A DNA stretch of 40,173 bases from CF-13 sp036782775. GTDB lineage: Bacteria; Chloroflexota; Dormibacteria; CF-121. Location of the stretch: NCBI GenBank assembly GCA_036782775.1, contig DAIPYJ010000022.1, positions 1-40,173 of the forward strand, read 5' to 3'. The notes beneath the pieces were generated by a model. The model was not told the DNA's origin and did not search any database. It was given only the letters and a program-made list of their open reading frames with translations. Below are positions 15,600 through 23,822 of this stretch, piece after piece. A program made the position numbers and the translations under genes. Position 1 is the stretch's first letter. Each line of letters begins with the position of its first letter.

Positions 15600-17168
15600 C
15601 TAGATGCCGCTGTGCCACACGGTGGAACCGATGACGTGCACCCAGGTGAGCCCGTTGTCGAGCTCGATCGGGTTGCCGTTGGCGTCGAGGTAGACGGTCG
15701 GAACATTGGGATCCGGGTGGTGCCAGGTCGCGTGGATGACGACCCCGTCGACGTAGATGTCGGCCTTGCCATCGCCGGTGAGCTCATACGCCTCGGTGTG
15801 GTAGCCGTGGAACGTGTTCGCCGGATTGGTATCGAGATATGAGGTGACGTACTCGACGATGACCGTCTTGGCGTGCACCTGGCCGGTGCCGATGTTCGTG
15901 AAGGGCGACCCGTCCTGCGTCTTGAAGTACTGCTTGGAGGCAGGATCGTAGCGCCAGGTCGCGTTGTGATCGGGCACGTCGATGCTGGTCGCCGGATCAC
16001 CGGTGAAGCTGCCGTCCGGGTGCTTGCCGGCGATCTCATAGGTTGGTGCCGGCAGGTTCTGCTGCGCCGTCCAGGTGGTCGCATTCGGTCCGTGCATCAG
16101 GACGTTGTGCGGCGCATAGCGCGGCGGGTCCGCCCGAAAGAAGACGCCGCCGGCGCCGCGCGCGTAATCGTTGACCATGTTGGGAAACTTCCAGACCATG
16201 CCCAGGACGTAGTCGTTGGCGCCCGAGCAATAAATCATTCCCTTGTACATCAGCTCCAGCCGGATGGTGATCAGGCGGCAGCTGCGCACCGGTCCGACGA
16301 GATCGGGCAACGGGTGCCAGTAGACGACGCTCAGCCGGGGAATCGAGCCCTCGCTGATGTACTCGTAGACCATGTCGGCCTGCTGAACACCGTTCTGCGG
16401 ACGGGCGTCGATGCTGTTCTCGACCTGGATGATCAGCGGCGCTCCCGAGCCGATGCGGGTCGGATCGCCCTGCGAGGGCACTTCGATGATGGTGGTGAAG
16501 GCGAATTTCCAGTCCGACGCCAGGGGATCCTGCTTGCTGTTGACGGCGGTCTGCGGGATCGATAGCTGATACGGATGGCTGTAGCCAAGCTTCAGGTTGA
16601 GGCTTGCGGTCTTCGCGTCCCCTGACCAGGTCACCGCCTTGGCATCGAGCGCCTTGCCGTTGACCACGATCGGGGTCCGGGTCGTGTCCATCGCCTGCGT
16701 GAACGCGATATCCACTGTCCCGGCGGGCTTGATGCTCTGCTGGCCGTCGGTCACCTTCTGCTTGTTCACTCTGACGGCCGCGACGGTCGGCGCCGCCTCG
16801 GTCTTGAAACTGAAGCCGCTGCTCACGCTCCGGCCCGAGGTGTTCTTGGCATCGCTCACGCTGACGTGATAGGCGGTGCTGGGCGCCATCTTCGGCCGGA
16901 ACTGGAACTCCTTGCTGCTGATCGCCTTGAAGGCGACGATCACTTTCGGCGTGATGGTGAAGGCCCGCTCGACTGAATCCGGCTTCATGTCCTGGTTGAA
17001 GCGCAGGTCGATGGCCGCCGTGCGCGGCACCGCCTGGTCGCCATCACTCACGTTGGCGCTGACTTCCAGCGGCGTGGTGATGATGCGGATGATGATGGCG
17101 GCCAGCACCACGCCGATCGCGATCGGCGCCAGCCACCAACGTTCACGAAGTGTTTGCGTCCAGGTCAT
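15600..17168 (-). CDS. DUF3048 (YerB-like) domain protein, membrane-anchored, copy 2
   Basis: The 522-aa protein has an N-terminal TM helix (WLAPIAIGVVLAAIIIRI). Two Ig-like Big_5-type domains follow (DLRFNQDMKPDSV and DIAFTQAMDTTRTP are their equivalent strands), then a DUF3048 domain from about residue 255. The DUF3048 pattern is seen in PLIIQVENSIDARPQNGVQ, QADMVYEYISEGSIPRLSV, GPVRSCRLITI and YCSGANDYV. The bulk should lie outside the cell. DUF3048 is known from Bacillus lipoprotein YerB; its biochemical role is not established. The ATG overlaps the TGA of the upstream paralogue (ATGA), so both are made together. Nearly collinear identity with the neighbour points to tandem duplication. 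Confidence 0.9.
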   Translation of the reverse strand: MTWTQTLRERWWLAPIAIGVVLAAIIIRIITTPLEVSANVSDGDQAVPRTAAIDLRFNQDMKPDSVERAFTITPKVIVAFKAISSKEFQFRPKMAPSTAYHVSVSDAKNTSGRSVSSGFSFKTEAAPTVAAVRVNKQKVTDGQQSIKPAGTVDIAFTQAMDTTRTPIVVNGKALDAKAVTWSGDAKTASLNLKLGYSHPYQLSIPQTAVNSKQDPLASDWKFAFTTIIEVPSQGDPTRIGSGAPLIIQVENSIDARPQNGVQQADMVYEYISEGSIPRLSVVYWHPLPDLVGPVRSCRLITIRLELMYKGMIYCSGANDYVLGMVWKFPNMVNDYARGAGGVFFRADPPRYAPHNVLMHGPNATTWTAQQNLPAPTYEIAGKHPDGSFTGDPATSIDVPDHNATWRYDPASKQYFKTQDGSPFTNIGTGQVHAKTVIVEYVTSYLDTNPANTFHGYHTEAYELTGDGKADIYVDGVVIHATWHHPDPNVPTVYLDANGNPIELDNGLTWVHVIGSTVWHSGI

Positions 17169-18754
17169 TGATCACTCCCTATTACATGAACCCAGGTCAG
17201 TCCGGTATTGAGATCGATGGGGTTGCCGTTGGCATCGTAGTAGACGACTGGTAAATCGCGGTCGGGATGTTTCCAGGTGGCCTCGATCATGCCGCCGTCG
17301 GTGTAGATCTCGGCCGTGCCCTGCCCCGCGAGCTCGTAGTACTCGGTGTTGTAGGTGTGGTGGACGCCGGTGTTGGCGGGGTTGACGTCGAGATACGAGG
17401 TGACGTGCTCCACGATCAAATTCTTCGCGTGCACCTGGCCGGTGCCGGCATTGCTGAACGGCGCACCGTCCTGCCACTTGAGGTACTCGTGCATGTTGGC
17501 GTCGTAACGCCAAACGGCGTTGTGCTGGGGAATGGTTACGGTGGTCGCCGGAACCGCGCCCGGCAGCGGCGCATCCGCGTGGGCCGGCGCGATGTCGTAG
17601 TTGAGCGCGGGCAGGTTCGACTGCGCGGTGTGTGCCGTGATCTGGTCGGGACGGGCCTGGACGTTGTGTGGCGCCACCCGATCACCGGTCCGGTACAGCC
17701 AGGAGTACATGTAGGCGTAGTCGTAGACCACGTTCGGCCAGTTCCAGACCTGGCCGAGAACGTAGTCGTTGGCGCCCGAGCAGTAGATCATGCCGCGGTA
17801 CATCTGCTCCAGCTGGACGGTGATCAGCCGGCAGCTGCGCACGGGAGCGATATAGGCCGTCGGCGGATGCCAGTAGATCGCGGTCAGGCGCGGAATCCCG
17901 AACTCGCTGATGTACTCGTAGACCATGTCGGCCTGCTGCATGCCGGTTTGGGGACGGACGGTTGGTTGGGTGCTGTTCTCGATCTGGATGATGATCGGCG
18001 CGCCCGAGGCGCCGATGCGCTCGGTCGATCCCGCCGACGGCACCTGCACCATGGTCGTGAAGCTGAGCTTCCAATCCGCGATGGCGCGGTCATGGCGCCG
18101 GTTTTCGGCCGTGCTCGGGACCATGAGCGTGTGCGGGCGGCTGTGCGACAGGCTGACGGGAATTGTGATCGCCTGCCCGCCCTTGTCCCAGGTGATCGTC
18201 TTGGGGTCGATCGGCGTGCCGTCCAGCAGTACCGGTGTGTAAGCGGCATCCATCGGCTGGGAAAAGCTGATCTTGAGATTTCCGCGCAGGGCGACGGCCT
18301 GCTGGCCGTCGGCCAACGCCGAGTCGTTCAGGGTAGCCGCGGTGACCTTGGGCGCCGGCTCGGTATGAAAGGCGAAGTGGTAGGTTTCGCTCCCGAAGCC
18401 GATCCGCTTTTTGGCGTCGACGATGGCAACCTGGTACGTCGTGTCGGGCTGCAACCAGGGCCGGATCTCGAAGCTGCGTGGGCTACGGACGACGATGTCC
18501 GCGGGGGTCAGCGGGCTGATCCGAAAGCCGGCCCGGACGGAGTCGGTGTCCATGTCCTGGTTGAAGCTGAGCAGGATCGCGGAATTTCGGACGACCAGGC
18601 TGCTGCCGTCGCCGACGCTGGCACTGACGCTCAGCGGCTGGGTCATGGCGCGCAGGACAAGCGCGGCCGCCACCAGCAGGAGAACCAGGGGAAGGACCCA
18701 CCAGCGGCGTCGAAGTCCCGAGCCGATGCCGCCGCGAGTCGCCGTCTGTCGCAT
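17165..18754 (-). CDS. DUF3048 (YerB-like) domain protein, membrane-anchored, copy 1
   Basis: I chose ATG 18754 because GAGG precedes it and the product then starts MRQTATRGG with a basic stretch and a TM helix (WWVLPLVLLLVAAALVLRAM). The 529-aa protein repeats the architecture of its neighbour: two Ig-like domains (LLSFNQDMDTDSV, KISFSQPMDAAYTP) and a C-terminal DUF3048 domain (QADMVYEYISEFGIPRLTA, PVRSCRLITVQLEQMYRG, YCSGANDYVLG). The divergence between copies is mainly in the Ig-like part. It is the first gene of a two-gene operon on the minus strand. The binding partner is unknown; wall or glycan attachment is a guess from the Ig-like modules. Confidence 0.9.
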   Translation of the reverse strand: MRQTATRGGIGSGLRRRWWVLPLVLLLVAAALVLRAMTQPLSVSASVGDGSSLVVRNSAILLSFNQDMDTDSVRAGFRISPLTPADIVVRSPRSFEIRPWLQPDTTYQVAIVDAKKRIGFGSETYHFAFHTEPAPKVTAATLNDSALADGQQAVALRGNLKISFSQPMDAAYTPVLLDGTPIDPKTITWDKGGQAITIPVSLSHSRPHTLMVPSTAENRRHDRAIADWKLSFTTMVQVPSAGSTERIGASGAPIIIQIENSTQPTVRPQTGMQQADMVYEYISEFGIPRLTAIYWHPPTAYIAPVRSCRLITVQLEQMYRGMIYCSGANDYVLGQVWNWPNVVYDYAYMYSWLYRTGDRVAPHNVQARPDQITAHTAQSNLPALNYDIAPAHADAPLPGAVPATTVTIPQHNAVWRYDANMHEYLKWQDGAPFSNAGTGQVHAKNLIVEHVTSYLDVNPANTGVHHTYNTEYYELAGQGTAEIYTDGGMIEATWKHPDRDLPVVYYDANGNPIDLNTGLTWVHVIGSDQ

Positions 18755-18893
18755 TAGTGAAACCTCACGCGGGTGATTCTGACCGGCCGCACAGGCTATT
18801 TGAGACACATCGCCGATTCAATGGCAACGGCTATCCGGCTTATTGAGCGTGCCGGCGGTGGCTTTTCTCGGTCAGATCCCCCTGGTGAGCCGG

Positions 18894-19205
18894 TTAAGCG
18901 ACCATCAACCGGGGTAAGAGGAGTTGCTGGACATCGAAGAGGACGTCCAACACCCGCACCGGATCGCGGCTCACATTCCGGTTGAGCGCCCGCAGCAGCT
19001 TGCGGCTCACCGGCCGCACGAAGCGCACGATGTCATCCATCAGCGGCGCCGGCACCGAGCCGCGCTTGTTCTCGATCACGTCCTCGACCATCAGCAGGAA
19101 CTCGTCGACCCGCCTGACGTCGGCGCGGCGCCGCAGCTCCAGGTCCCGTCGAGTGGCCGCCGCCTCGAATTCGCGATGGATCTCGTCGATAGCATCACTC
19201 AGCAT
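18894..19205 (-). CDS. Helical 103-aa protein of unknown function
   Basis: The protein is charged and helical (IDEIHREFEAAATRRDLELR, VDEFLLMVEDVIENKRG, LLRALNRNVSRDPVRVLDVL) with no TM segment. I recognise no family. The ATG is preceded by GGGAG, and upstream lies a good promoter (TTGACA at 19290-19295 with TAACAT at 19268-19273), so it is expressed on its own. It ends 140 nt before the DUF3048 pair and lies just downstream of an HspR-like regulator gene; a link to that regulator is possible but not shown. Confidence 0.65.
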   Translation of the reverse strand: MLSDAIDEIHREFEAAATRRDLELRRRADVRRVDEFLLMVEDVIENKRGSVPAPLMDDIVRFVRPVSRKLLRALNRNVSRDPVRVLDVLFDVQQLLLPRLMVA

Positions 19206-19267
19206 TTACCGCACTCCCTTCACTACCATTCACCCGTTACCGGCGTTCATAAAACGTGATACGCATC

Positions 19268-19295
19268 ATGTTACATAGTCCGCCACCCATGTCAA
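19268..19295 (-). promoter_or_regulatory. Sigma-70-type promoter of the 103-aa gene
   Basis: On the minus strand a perfect -35 TTGACA (19290-19295) is spaced 16 bp from TAACAT (19268-19273). A TGATACGCATCA inverted repeat follows in the 5' leader, a possible operator. Confidence 0.6.
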
Positions 19296-19319
19296 GGGTT
19301 TGTACAGAGCGTGGCGAGA

Positions 19320-19667
19320 TCAGGCTGAAATGCCGTTGCCGGACACTTCCTGTAACATGTCGAGTTCCTGCACCTGGCTCAGGTCAAGCCCCTGGTCTCC
19401 CAATGACTGGAGCAACCGCAGGACATATTTGACGCCGGCCAGGTTGACGCCCTTCTGCCGGGTCAGGAACTGGATCACCCGGACCTGCCGGATGTCATCC
19501 TCGGAATAGCGACGCCGGTTGGTCGCGGTCCGCTGCGGTTTGATCAGGTTCTCGCTTTCGTAGATCATCAGCGTGCGTGGATGCAGGTTGAGGATCTCGC
19601 TCGCGATACTTGGCGTGAAGACCGCCCGTCCCGGCGCGATCGCCGGCATCCGCTTCCGTTTTCCCAC
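19320..19667 (-). CDS. HspR-like MerR-family regulator 1
   Basis: The 115-aa protein carries a MerR winged HTH: FTPSIASEILNLHPRTLMIY, then ESENLIKPQRTATNRRRYSE, then DDIRQVRVIQFLTRQKGVNL and AGVKYVLRLLQSL. The pattern NRRRYS followed by LAGVKYVL is that of HspR-type members, which bind inverted repeats at chaperone operons. No metal- or ligand-binding C-terminal domain follows, only a short acidic tail. The start is GTG at 19667. The gene is divergent from trehalose-6-phosphate synthase across an AT-rich promoter region, so it is a candidate regulator of that gene. Four paralogues lie within 13 kb. Confidence 0.88.
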   Translation of the reverse strand: MGKRKRMPAIAPGRAVFTPSIASEILNLHPRTLMIYESENLIKPQRTATNRRRYSEDDIRQVRVIQFLTRQKGVNLAGVKYVLRLLQSLGDQGLDLSQVQELDMLQEVSGNGISA

Positions 19668-19689
19668 GCTCCAACCCCCTGCCGCAATG

Positions 19690-19735
19690 GCCCGTTTCGA
19701 TATGCGCCTAACTTTATAACTACAATATCACTTAA
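19690..19735. promoter_or_regulatory. AT-rich divergent promoter region
   Basis: The stretch around TTTATAACTACAATATC is strikingly AT-rich compared with its surroundings and lies between the divergent regulator (start 19667) and the GT20 gene (start 19803). Several -10-like boxes occur on both strands, so exact starts cannot be chosen. A TACAGT box at 19790-19795 lies 7 nt before the GT20 ATG. Confidence 0.45.
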
Positions 19736-19802
19736 TTGCTCGGGGCGCAACCGCTTCGAGCTGCCATCGGGCGGTTTGGCGGGGCCGCGTACAGTTAAAG
19801 CC

Positions 19803-21338
19803 ATGCTGGCGATCGAGCAATACACCCGTCGCCTGCTGCACGATTTTCATCCGATCATCGCCGCCAACCGGCCGCCCGTCGACCCGGCGCCCGAGCCTGC
19901 CGACGGAGAACGCTACGTCCGCGGCGGCGGCGGGCTCGTCACCGGGCTTTCCGGGTTAGCTCAGGCAACCGGTGCCGTGTGGGTGGCCTCGGTCCGCGAC
20001 GGCTTCGAAGGTGACATGGAGTTCGGCACCGGCGGGGAACCGATGATGGTCGAAACCGCGGACGGCGGCCGCTATCAGGTCAGCTGGGTCAATCCGCCGC
20101 GGCTTGCCTACGACCTCTACTACAACAGCATCGCCAATCCCCTCCTCTGGTTCGTCCAGCACTATCTGTGGAACCTGGCGGAGGCGCCCATCCTCGATGA
20201 CAGCACGCATCGCGCCTGGGACGAGGGATACCGCCGGGTCAATCAGATGTTCGGCCAGCACGTGATCCGCGAGGCGCGCCGGGGCCGCAAACGACCGCTC
20301 CTGCTTTCGCAGGACTATCACCTGTATCTGATGCCGCGCATCGTGCGGCGGGAGCTGGCCGATGCCGTGATCCAACATTTCGTCCACATTCCCTGGCCGA
20401 CGCCCCAGTACTGGAAGGTGCTGCCCCGCTACATGCGGGACGAGATCATGGACGGCCTGCTCGCCTGTGACATCGTCGGGTTGCAGACGTCATCGGACGT
20501 GCGCAACTTCCTGCTCAGCTGCGAGGAGAACATGGGCTTGCCGGTCGACTTCCGATTGCAAGCAGCCTTTTATCGGGGGCGTACCGTCTGGGTGCGGCGC
20601 TACCCGATCTCGATCGACGCCCGCCAGTTCGATCGGGTCGCCGCCAGCCCTGCCGTCGAACGCGCCGAGCGGGAGATCCTGCGCTGGCGTCCGGAGCAGC
20701 TGATCTTTCGCGTCGATCGCATGGACCTCTCCAAGAACATCGTGCGCGGCTTCTTCGCGTATGAGCGGTTGCTGCAGGCGCATCCGGAATGGCGCGGCCG
20801 GGTCGTGTTCTGGGCCATGCTGCAAAAGACGCGGCAGAACGTGCCGGAATATCGCGAGTACGCGCGCCAGGTGGTCCAGGTCGCCCGCGTCATCAACAGC
20901 CGGTTCGGGGCCCAGGACTGGCAGCCGATCCGGCTCGAGCTGCGCGAGGACATCAACCGCGCGGTCGCCGGCTACAAGCAGTTCGACGTGCTCCTCGTCA
21001 ACCCGATTTACGACGGGATGAACCTGGTGGCCAAGGAAGGGGTGTCGGTGAACCGCCGCGGCGGCGCCCTGGTGCTCTCGGAAAACGCCGGCACCCACGA
21101 GGAGCTGGGCGAATGGGCCCTGACGATCAACCCCTTCGATGTCGACGCCACCGCGCAGGCGCTCCATCAGGCGCTGATGATGGACCCGGTCGAGCGACAC
21201 GCACGGGCGGAAAAGATGCGAGAGGTGGTGCAGCAGAACGACATCGCGCGCTGGATTTCGGGCCAGCTCCAGGACATCCGCGACCTGATCGAGCCGACCG
21301 CCGCCCGCCAGCCGGAGCTGGCGAAGGAGTCGTTCTAA
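19803..21338 (+). CDS. otsA: Alpha,alpha-trehalose-phosphate synthase (GT20)
   Basis: The 511-aa protein shows the GT20 fold: glycine-rich GGGGLVTGLSGL near the N-terminus, LLSQDYHLYLMPRIVRREL, then HIPWPTPQYWKVLP, DIVGLQTSSDVRNFL, RVDRMDLSKNIVRGF with the basic residues that bind the sugar-nucleotide phosphates, and a C-terminal LVNPIYDGMNLVAKEGV and LSENAGTHEELG. It joins glucose from an NDP-glucose donor to glucose-6-phosphate. I chose ATG 19803, since the in-frame extension upstream crosses the divergent promoter. Convergent otsB ends with overlapping stop codons (TAA 21336-21338 against 21335-21337). The motif reads NAGTHEEL instead of the more usual FAGAAEEL, so other NDP-sugar chemistry is possible. 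Confidence 0.9.
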   Translation: MLAIEQYTRRLLHDFHPIIAANRPPVDPAPEPADGERYVRGGGGLVTGLSGLAQATGAVWVASVRDGFEGDMEFGTGGEPMMVETADGGRYQVSWVNPPRLAYDLYYNSIANPLLWFVQHYLWNLAEAPILDDSTHRAWDEGYRRVNQMFGQHVIREARRGRKRPLLLSQDYHLYLMPRIVRRELADAVIQHFVHIPWPTPQYWKVLPRYMRDEIMDGLLACDIVGLQTSSDVRNFLLSCEENMGLPVDFRLQAAFYRGRTVWVRRYPISIDARQFDRVAASPAVERAEREILRWRPEQLIFRVDRMDLSKNIVRGFFAYERLLQAHPEWRGRVVFWAMLQKTRQNVPEYREYARQVVQVARVINSRFGAQDWQPIRLELREDINRAVAGYKQFDVLLVNPIYDGMNLVAKEGVSVNRRGGALVLSENAGTHEELGEWALTINPFDVDATAQALHQALMMDPVERHARAEKMREVVQQNDIARWISGQLQDIRDLIEPTAARQPELAKESF

Positions 21339-22096
21339 GGCCGGCCTGCCGCCAGCGCACTCAGCAGCGCGACAATCCCGCCGACCCCGTCGACCACCAG
21401 GTCGGCGTCGCGGAACAGCTCGGGCGCGGCTTCGGATGATCGAACCGCGACCGCGACGGTCTGCAATCCACGCGCCCGCCAGCGCTTGAGGGCGGAGAAG
21501 GCATCGGCGTCGGTGCTGTCGTCGCCGGCGAAGAGCACAGCGCGGGCGCCACTGCGCGCCAGCAGGCGATCGATGACGGCCCCTTTGTCGACAGCGATCC
21601 GGGGCCGCAGCTCAAAGACGAGCCGTCCTTCGCGCAGCTCCAGGCCGTTGGCGGCGGCAAGCTCGGCGAGCTGGGGACGGAGCGCGTTCGCCGCCCCGGC
21701 CGGGTCGGCGCTTCGGCGGACATGGACCGCAACGGTGGCGCGTTTTCGCTCGACGCTGGCGCCCGACGCGACGCCACTCACCAAGGCATCAGCGGACTCA
21801 GCCACGGCGGCCAGAGCTTGCGCGTATCGAGCCGCCTCGGGGAGCAGCCGCGATTTGCCGCCGCTTCGCTCCTCCAGGCCATGATTGCCAACCAGCACGA
21901 GTCGATCGGCCGAGAACGCGGGGGCGAGAAAGTCGGTATCGCGGCCGCTCACGATTGCCACCATGCGAACCTTATGGCTGAGCTCGCTGAGGAGCGCGAC
22001 CACCGCCGGGTCCGGGCGGGCCTCGGCAGGGTCCTCGACGATGGGGGCCAGCGTGCCGTCGAAGTCGAGCGCGAGAAATAGCTCGGGGAGGTTCAG
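21335..22096 (-). CDS. otsB: Trehalose-6-phosphate phosphatase
   Basis: HAD-superfamily phosphatase. Motif I is LDFDGTLAPIVEDPAEARPD at about residues 10-29, motif II is in VAIVSGRD, a family-typical LVGNHGLE follows, and the C-terminal metal site is FAGDDSTDADAF. It removes phosphate from trehalose-6-phosphate made by the adjacent convergent synthase. The first canonical start in frame (GTG 22003) would delete motif I, so the true start must be upstream; only CTG (22096, next to GGAGG) or other rare codons are available there. Length with that start is 253 aa, normal for the family. The gene follows an HspR-like regulator by about 26 nt and is probably co-transcribed with it. Confidence 0.85.
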   Translation of the reverse strand: MNLPELFLALDFDGTLAPIVEDPAEARPDPAVVALLSELSHKVRMVAIVSGRDTDFLAPAFSADRLVLVGNHGLEERSGGKSRLLPEAARYAQALAAVAESADALVSGVASGASVERKRATVAVHVRRSADPAGAANALRPQLAELAAANGLELREGRLVFELRPRIAVDKGAVIDRLLARSGARAVLFAGDDSTDADAFSALKRWRARGLQTVAVAVRSSEAAPELFRDADLVVDGVGGIVALLSALAAGRP

Positions 22097-22121
22097 CCTC
22101 CGGACAGCGTCGAGCGGTGCG

Positions 22122-22424
22122 TCAGGCCCAGAGATGCCGCGCGCTGGCGAGCTCGGGGAACTCCGTCTCGGCGATCTGCAGGCGATGCTGGACCGCCGCC
22201 TCCATCAGCGAAAAGATGACCTTGACGCCGGCCAGGTTGATGCCATGGACGGTGGTCAGTTCGCGGATCAGCCGGATGCGCTCGATGTCCCGGCGGGAGT
22301 AGCGGCGCCGTTGGGTCGGCGTCCGCTCGGGCGCGATCAGGTTTTCGCTCTCGTAGACGAAGAGCGTGCGTGGCTCGATGTCGAACATGTCAGAGACTTC
22401 GCTGGACTTATGCGGCATTGCCAA
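22122..22424 (-). CDS. HspR-like MerR-family regulator 2, upstream of otsB
   Basis: A 100-aa MerR HTH protein: FDIEPRTLFVYESENLIAPE, RTPTQRRRYSRRDIERIRLI, then GINLAGVKVIFSLMEAA. It is the most diverged of the five paralogues here, and its N-terminal strand is short. TTG 22424 is placed 6 nt after GGAGGG; ATG 22418 is an alternative. A TATAAT box lies upstream (22457-22462). The gene is followed by otsB on the same strand, suggesting control of trehalose turnover or autoregulation of the operon. Confidence 0.85.
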   Translation of the reverse strand: MAMPHKSSEVSDMFDIEPRTLFVYESENLIAPERTPTQRRRYSRRDIERIRLIRELTTVHGINLAGVKVIFSLMEAAVQHRLQIAETEFPELASARHLWA

Positions 22425-22456
22425 ATGCTGCCCTCCAGAAGCAGAGACTGTAAAGA

Positions 22457-22478
22457 ATTATACCCAGCATATCAGCAT
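22457..22478 (-). promoter_or_regulatory. Promoter and direct repeat upstream of regulator 2 / otsB
   Basis: A perfect TATAAT (22457-22462, minus strand) is preceded by ATGCTGATATGCTG, two ATGCTG units 2 bp apart within the -35/-10 spacer (22465-22478). The -35 is weak. The repeat position in the spacer is where MerR-type proteins bind. Confidence 0.5.
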
Positions 22479-22607
22479 TTGTGATAAACCGCGAATCGAG
22501 GCCCCGTTTGCGTTCTCTGTGGCACCTCTGTGCGCTGCGTGACAGATCGGAAAAGATGCCCCATTGGCTGGGAGGGACCGTATCACCTTAGCCAACTGAA
22601 TTCGCGC

Positions 22608-22663
22608 TTGAACGAGACCCGAGTTCCGGATATGGTCACCCGCGAACGGCGAACCCGCCGTTC
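22608..22663 (+). promoter_or_regulatory. Promoter with leader hairpin for hydrolase-ftsH operon
   Basis: TTGAAC (22608-22613) and TATGGT (22631-22636) are spaced exactly 17 bp. A GAACGGCG/CGCCGTTC 8-bp hairpin (22644-22663) immediately follows the expected start, 9 nt before the ATG at 22672, so the leader could modulate ribosome access. The rest of 22425-22607 holds only the divergent promoter. Confidence 0.55.
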
Positions 22664-22671
22664 TCGCAAGC

Positions 22672-23802
22672 ATGTCGCGCATCTTACGGCAACTCACCGC
22701 ATTAGGAGGAAGGGTGGTGTTGGGTATGGCGCTGATCGCGTTCCTGACCCCGCCCTTCGGGCTGCGCGCCTACCTGGAGGCCCGCGCCCAGGACCAGGCC
22801 GAGACGTCGCAGGTGGTCGCCAGCTTCATCCGGCCGGCAGCCGCTGTGGTCAGGGTCCCGGTGACCGCGCGCCCGTTTGCTCAGACGACTCGCTCGCCGC
22901 TCGACGGCGTGCGGGGCAAAGGCTCCTGGCTCATGTTCTTCGATGGCGATTGGACGACGCCCGACGCCGACCGGGCGGCCGCGATCGTCGACTCCGCGAT
23001 CCATGCTGACCTGAGCCATCTCTACGTTCGGGTGGCGGATTCCAACCACCACTTCTATGCGGCGGCCGCGCTCCAGGACCTGCTCCCGATTGCCCATGCG
23101 CATGGGCTGAGCGTCATCGGCTGGATCGAGCCGATGCTCGACGATCCGACCGGCGACGCCGCCGACGCCATCGCCGCCGCTCAGTTCGAAGAGGAAGGCC
23201 AGCACCTCGACGGCCTCGCGCTCACGATCGAGGGAGACAGCCAGTCGGATCCGAACGTCGGTCAGTACCTGAGCGGGATCCGTGGCGGAATTCCCGGCAT
23301 GAACGGGCTCGGCGATCGGTATCTGCTGATCGCGAGCACGCTGCCGACTCCGTACGACCATCCCGGCTATGCCTATGCCACGCTCTCGCGCTACTGCCAG
23401 GTCTTCGCTCCCATGGTCTACTGGCGGGCGACCGGCTTGCCGCAGTTCAGCGGCCCGGATGGCGCGCGTTCGTACCTGGACCAAGTCTTCGCCCAGTTCC
23501 GCGACCCGGCGGTCAATCCCTTCAAGCGGCCGCTGACGATCACGGCGCAGGCCTACGACGCCGCTCCCGAGTACGGCACGCCGGGCGCGCCGCCGGCCAA
23601 CGAGATCACGGTCTCGATGGATGAGACCCGCGCACAGGGCGGGATCAGCTGGTCCTATTACCGGCTGGCCGACGCGAACAATGGCGTCACCAGCGACGAA
23701 CAAGCCGCGATTACCGCCTATCCGTACTGGCAGCGATCCACGAGCGGGGGAATCGCCGCCAAAGCTCTCGTCGCGCTCCCCGATCAGCCAGTGGCGTATT
23801 AA
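22672..23802 (+). CDS. Secreted or anchored TIM-barrel glycoside-hydrolase-like protein
   Basis: The 376-aa protein has an N-terminal hydrophobic segment (VVLGMALIAFLTPPFGLRAY) as signal or anchor and a linker to about residue 80. A barrel-like domain follows: GSWLMFFDGDW, HLYVRVADSNHHFY, LSVIGWIEPMLDD, LDGLALTIEGDSQ, QVFAPMVYWRATG and ITAQAYDA. The strand order, with acidic residues at strand ends, resembles glycoside-hydrolase TIM barrels. The exact family is not identified and catalytic residues cannot be assigned firmly; Glu in WIEPM and TIEGD are candidates. It is followed 20 nt later by ftsH and is probably in the same operon. Confidence 0.75.
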   Translation: MSRILRQLTALGGRVVLGMALIAFLTPPFGLRAYLEARAQDQAETSQVVASFIRPAAAVVRVPVTARPFAQTTRSPLDGVRGKGSWLMFFDGDWTTPDADRAAAIVDSAIHADLSHLYVRVADSNHHFYAAAALQDLLPIAHAHGLSVIGWIEPMLDDPTGDAADAIAAAQFEEEGQHLDGLALTIEGDSQSDPNVGQYLSGIRGGIPGMNGLGDRYLLIASTLPTPYDHPGYAYATLSRYCQVFAPMVYWRATGLPQFSGPDGARSYLDQVFAQFRDPAVNPFKRPLTITAQAYDAAPEYGTPGAPPANEITVSMDETRAQGGISWSYYRLADANNGVTSDEQAAITAYPYWQRSTSGGIAAKALVALPDQPVAY

Positions 23803-23822
23803 CCAGAGGGGTTGAGGTACCT

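Noticed and set aside
17267..18757. 496-aa plus-strand frame
   Set aside because: Shadow of the first DUF3048 gene; Val/Gly/Asp/Arg-biased without motifs.
18890..18912. CCGGTT/AACCGG inverted repeat near the stop at 18894 as terminator
   Set aside because: Only 6-bp arms with an 11-bp loop and no T-run; too weak to call.
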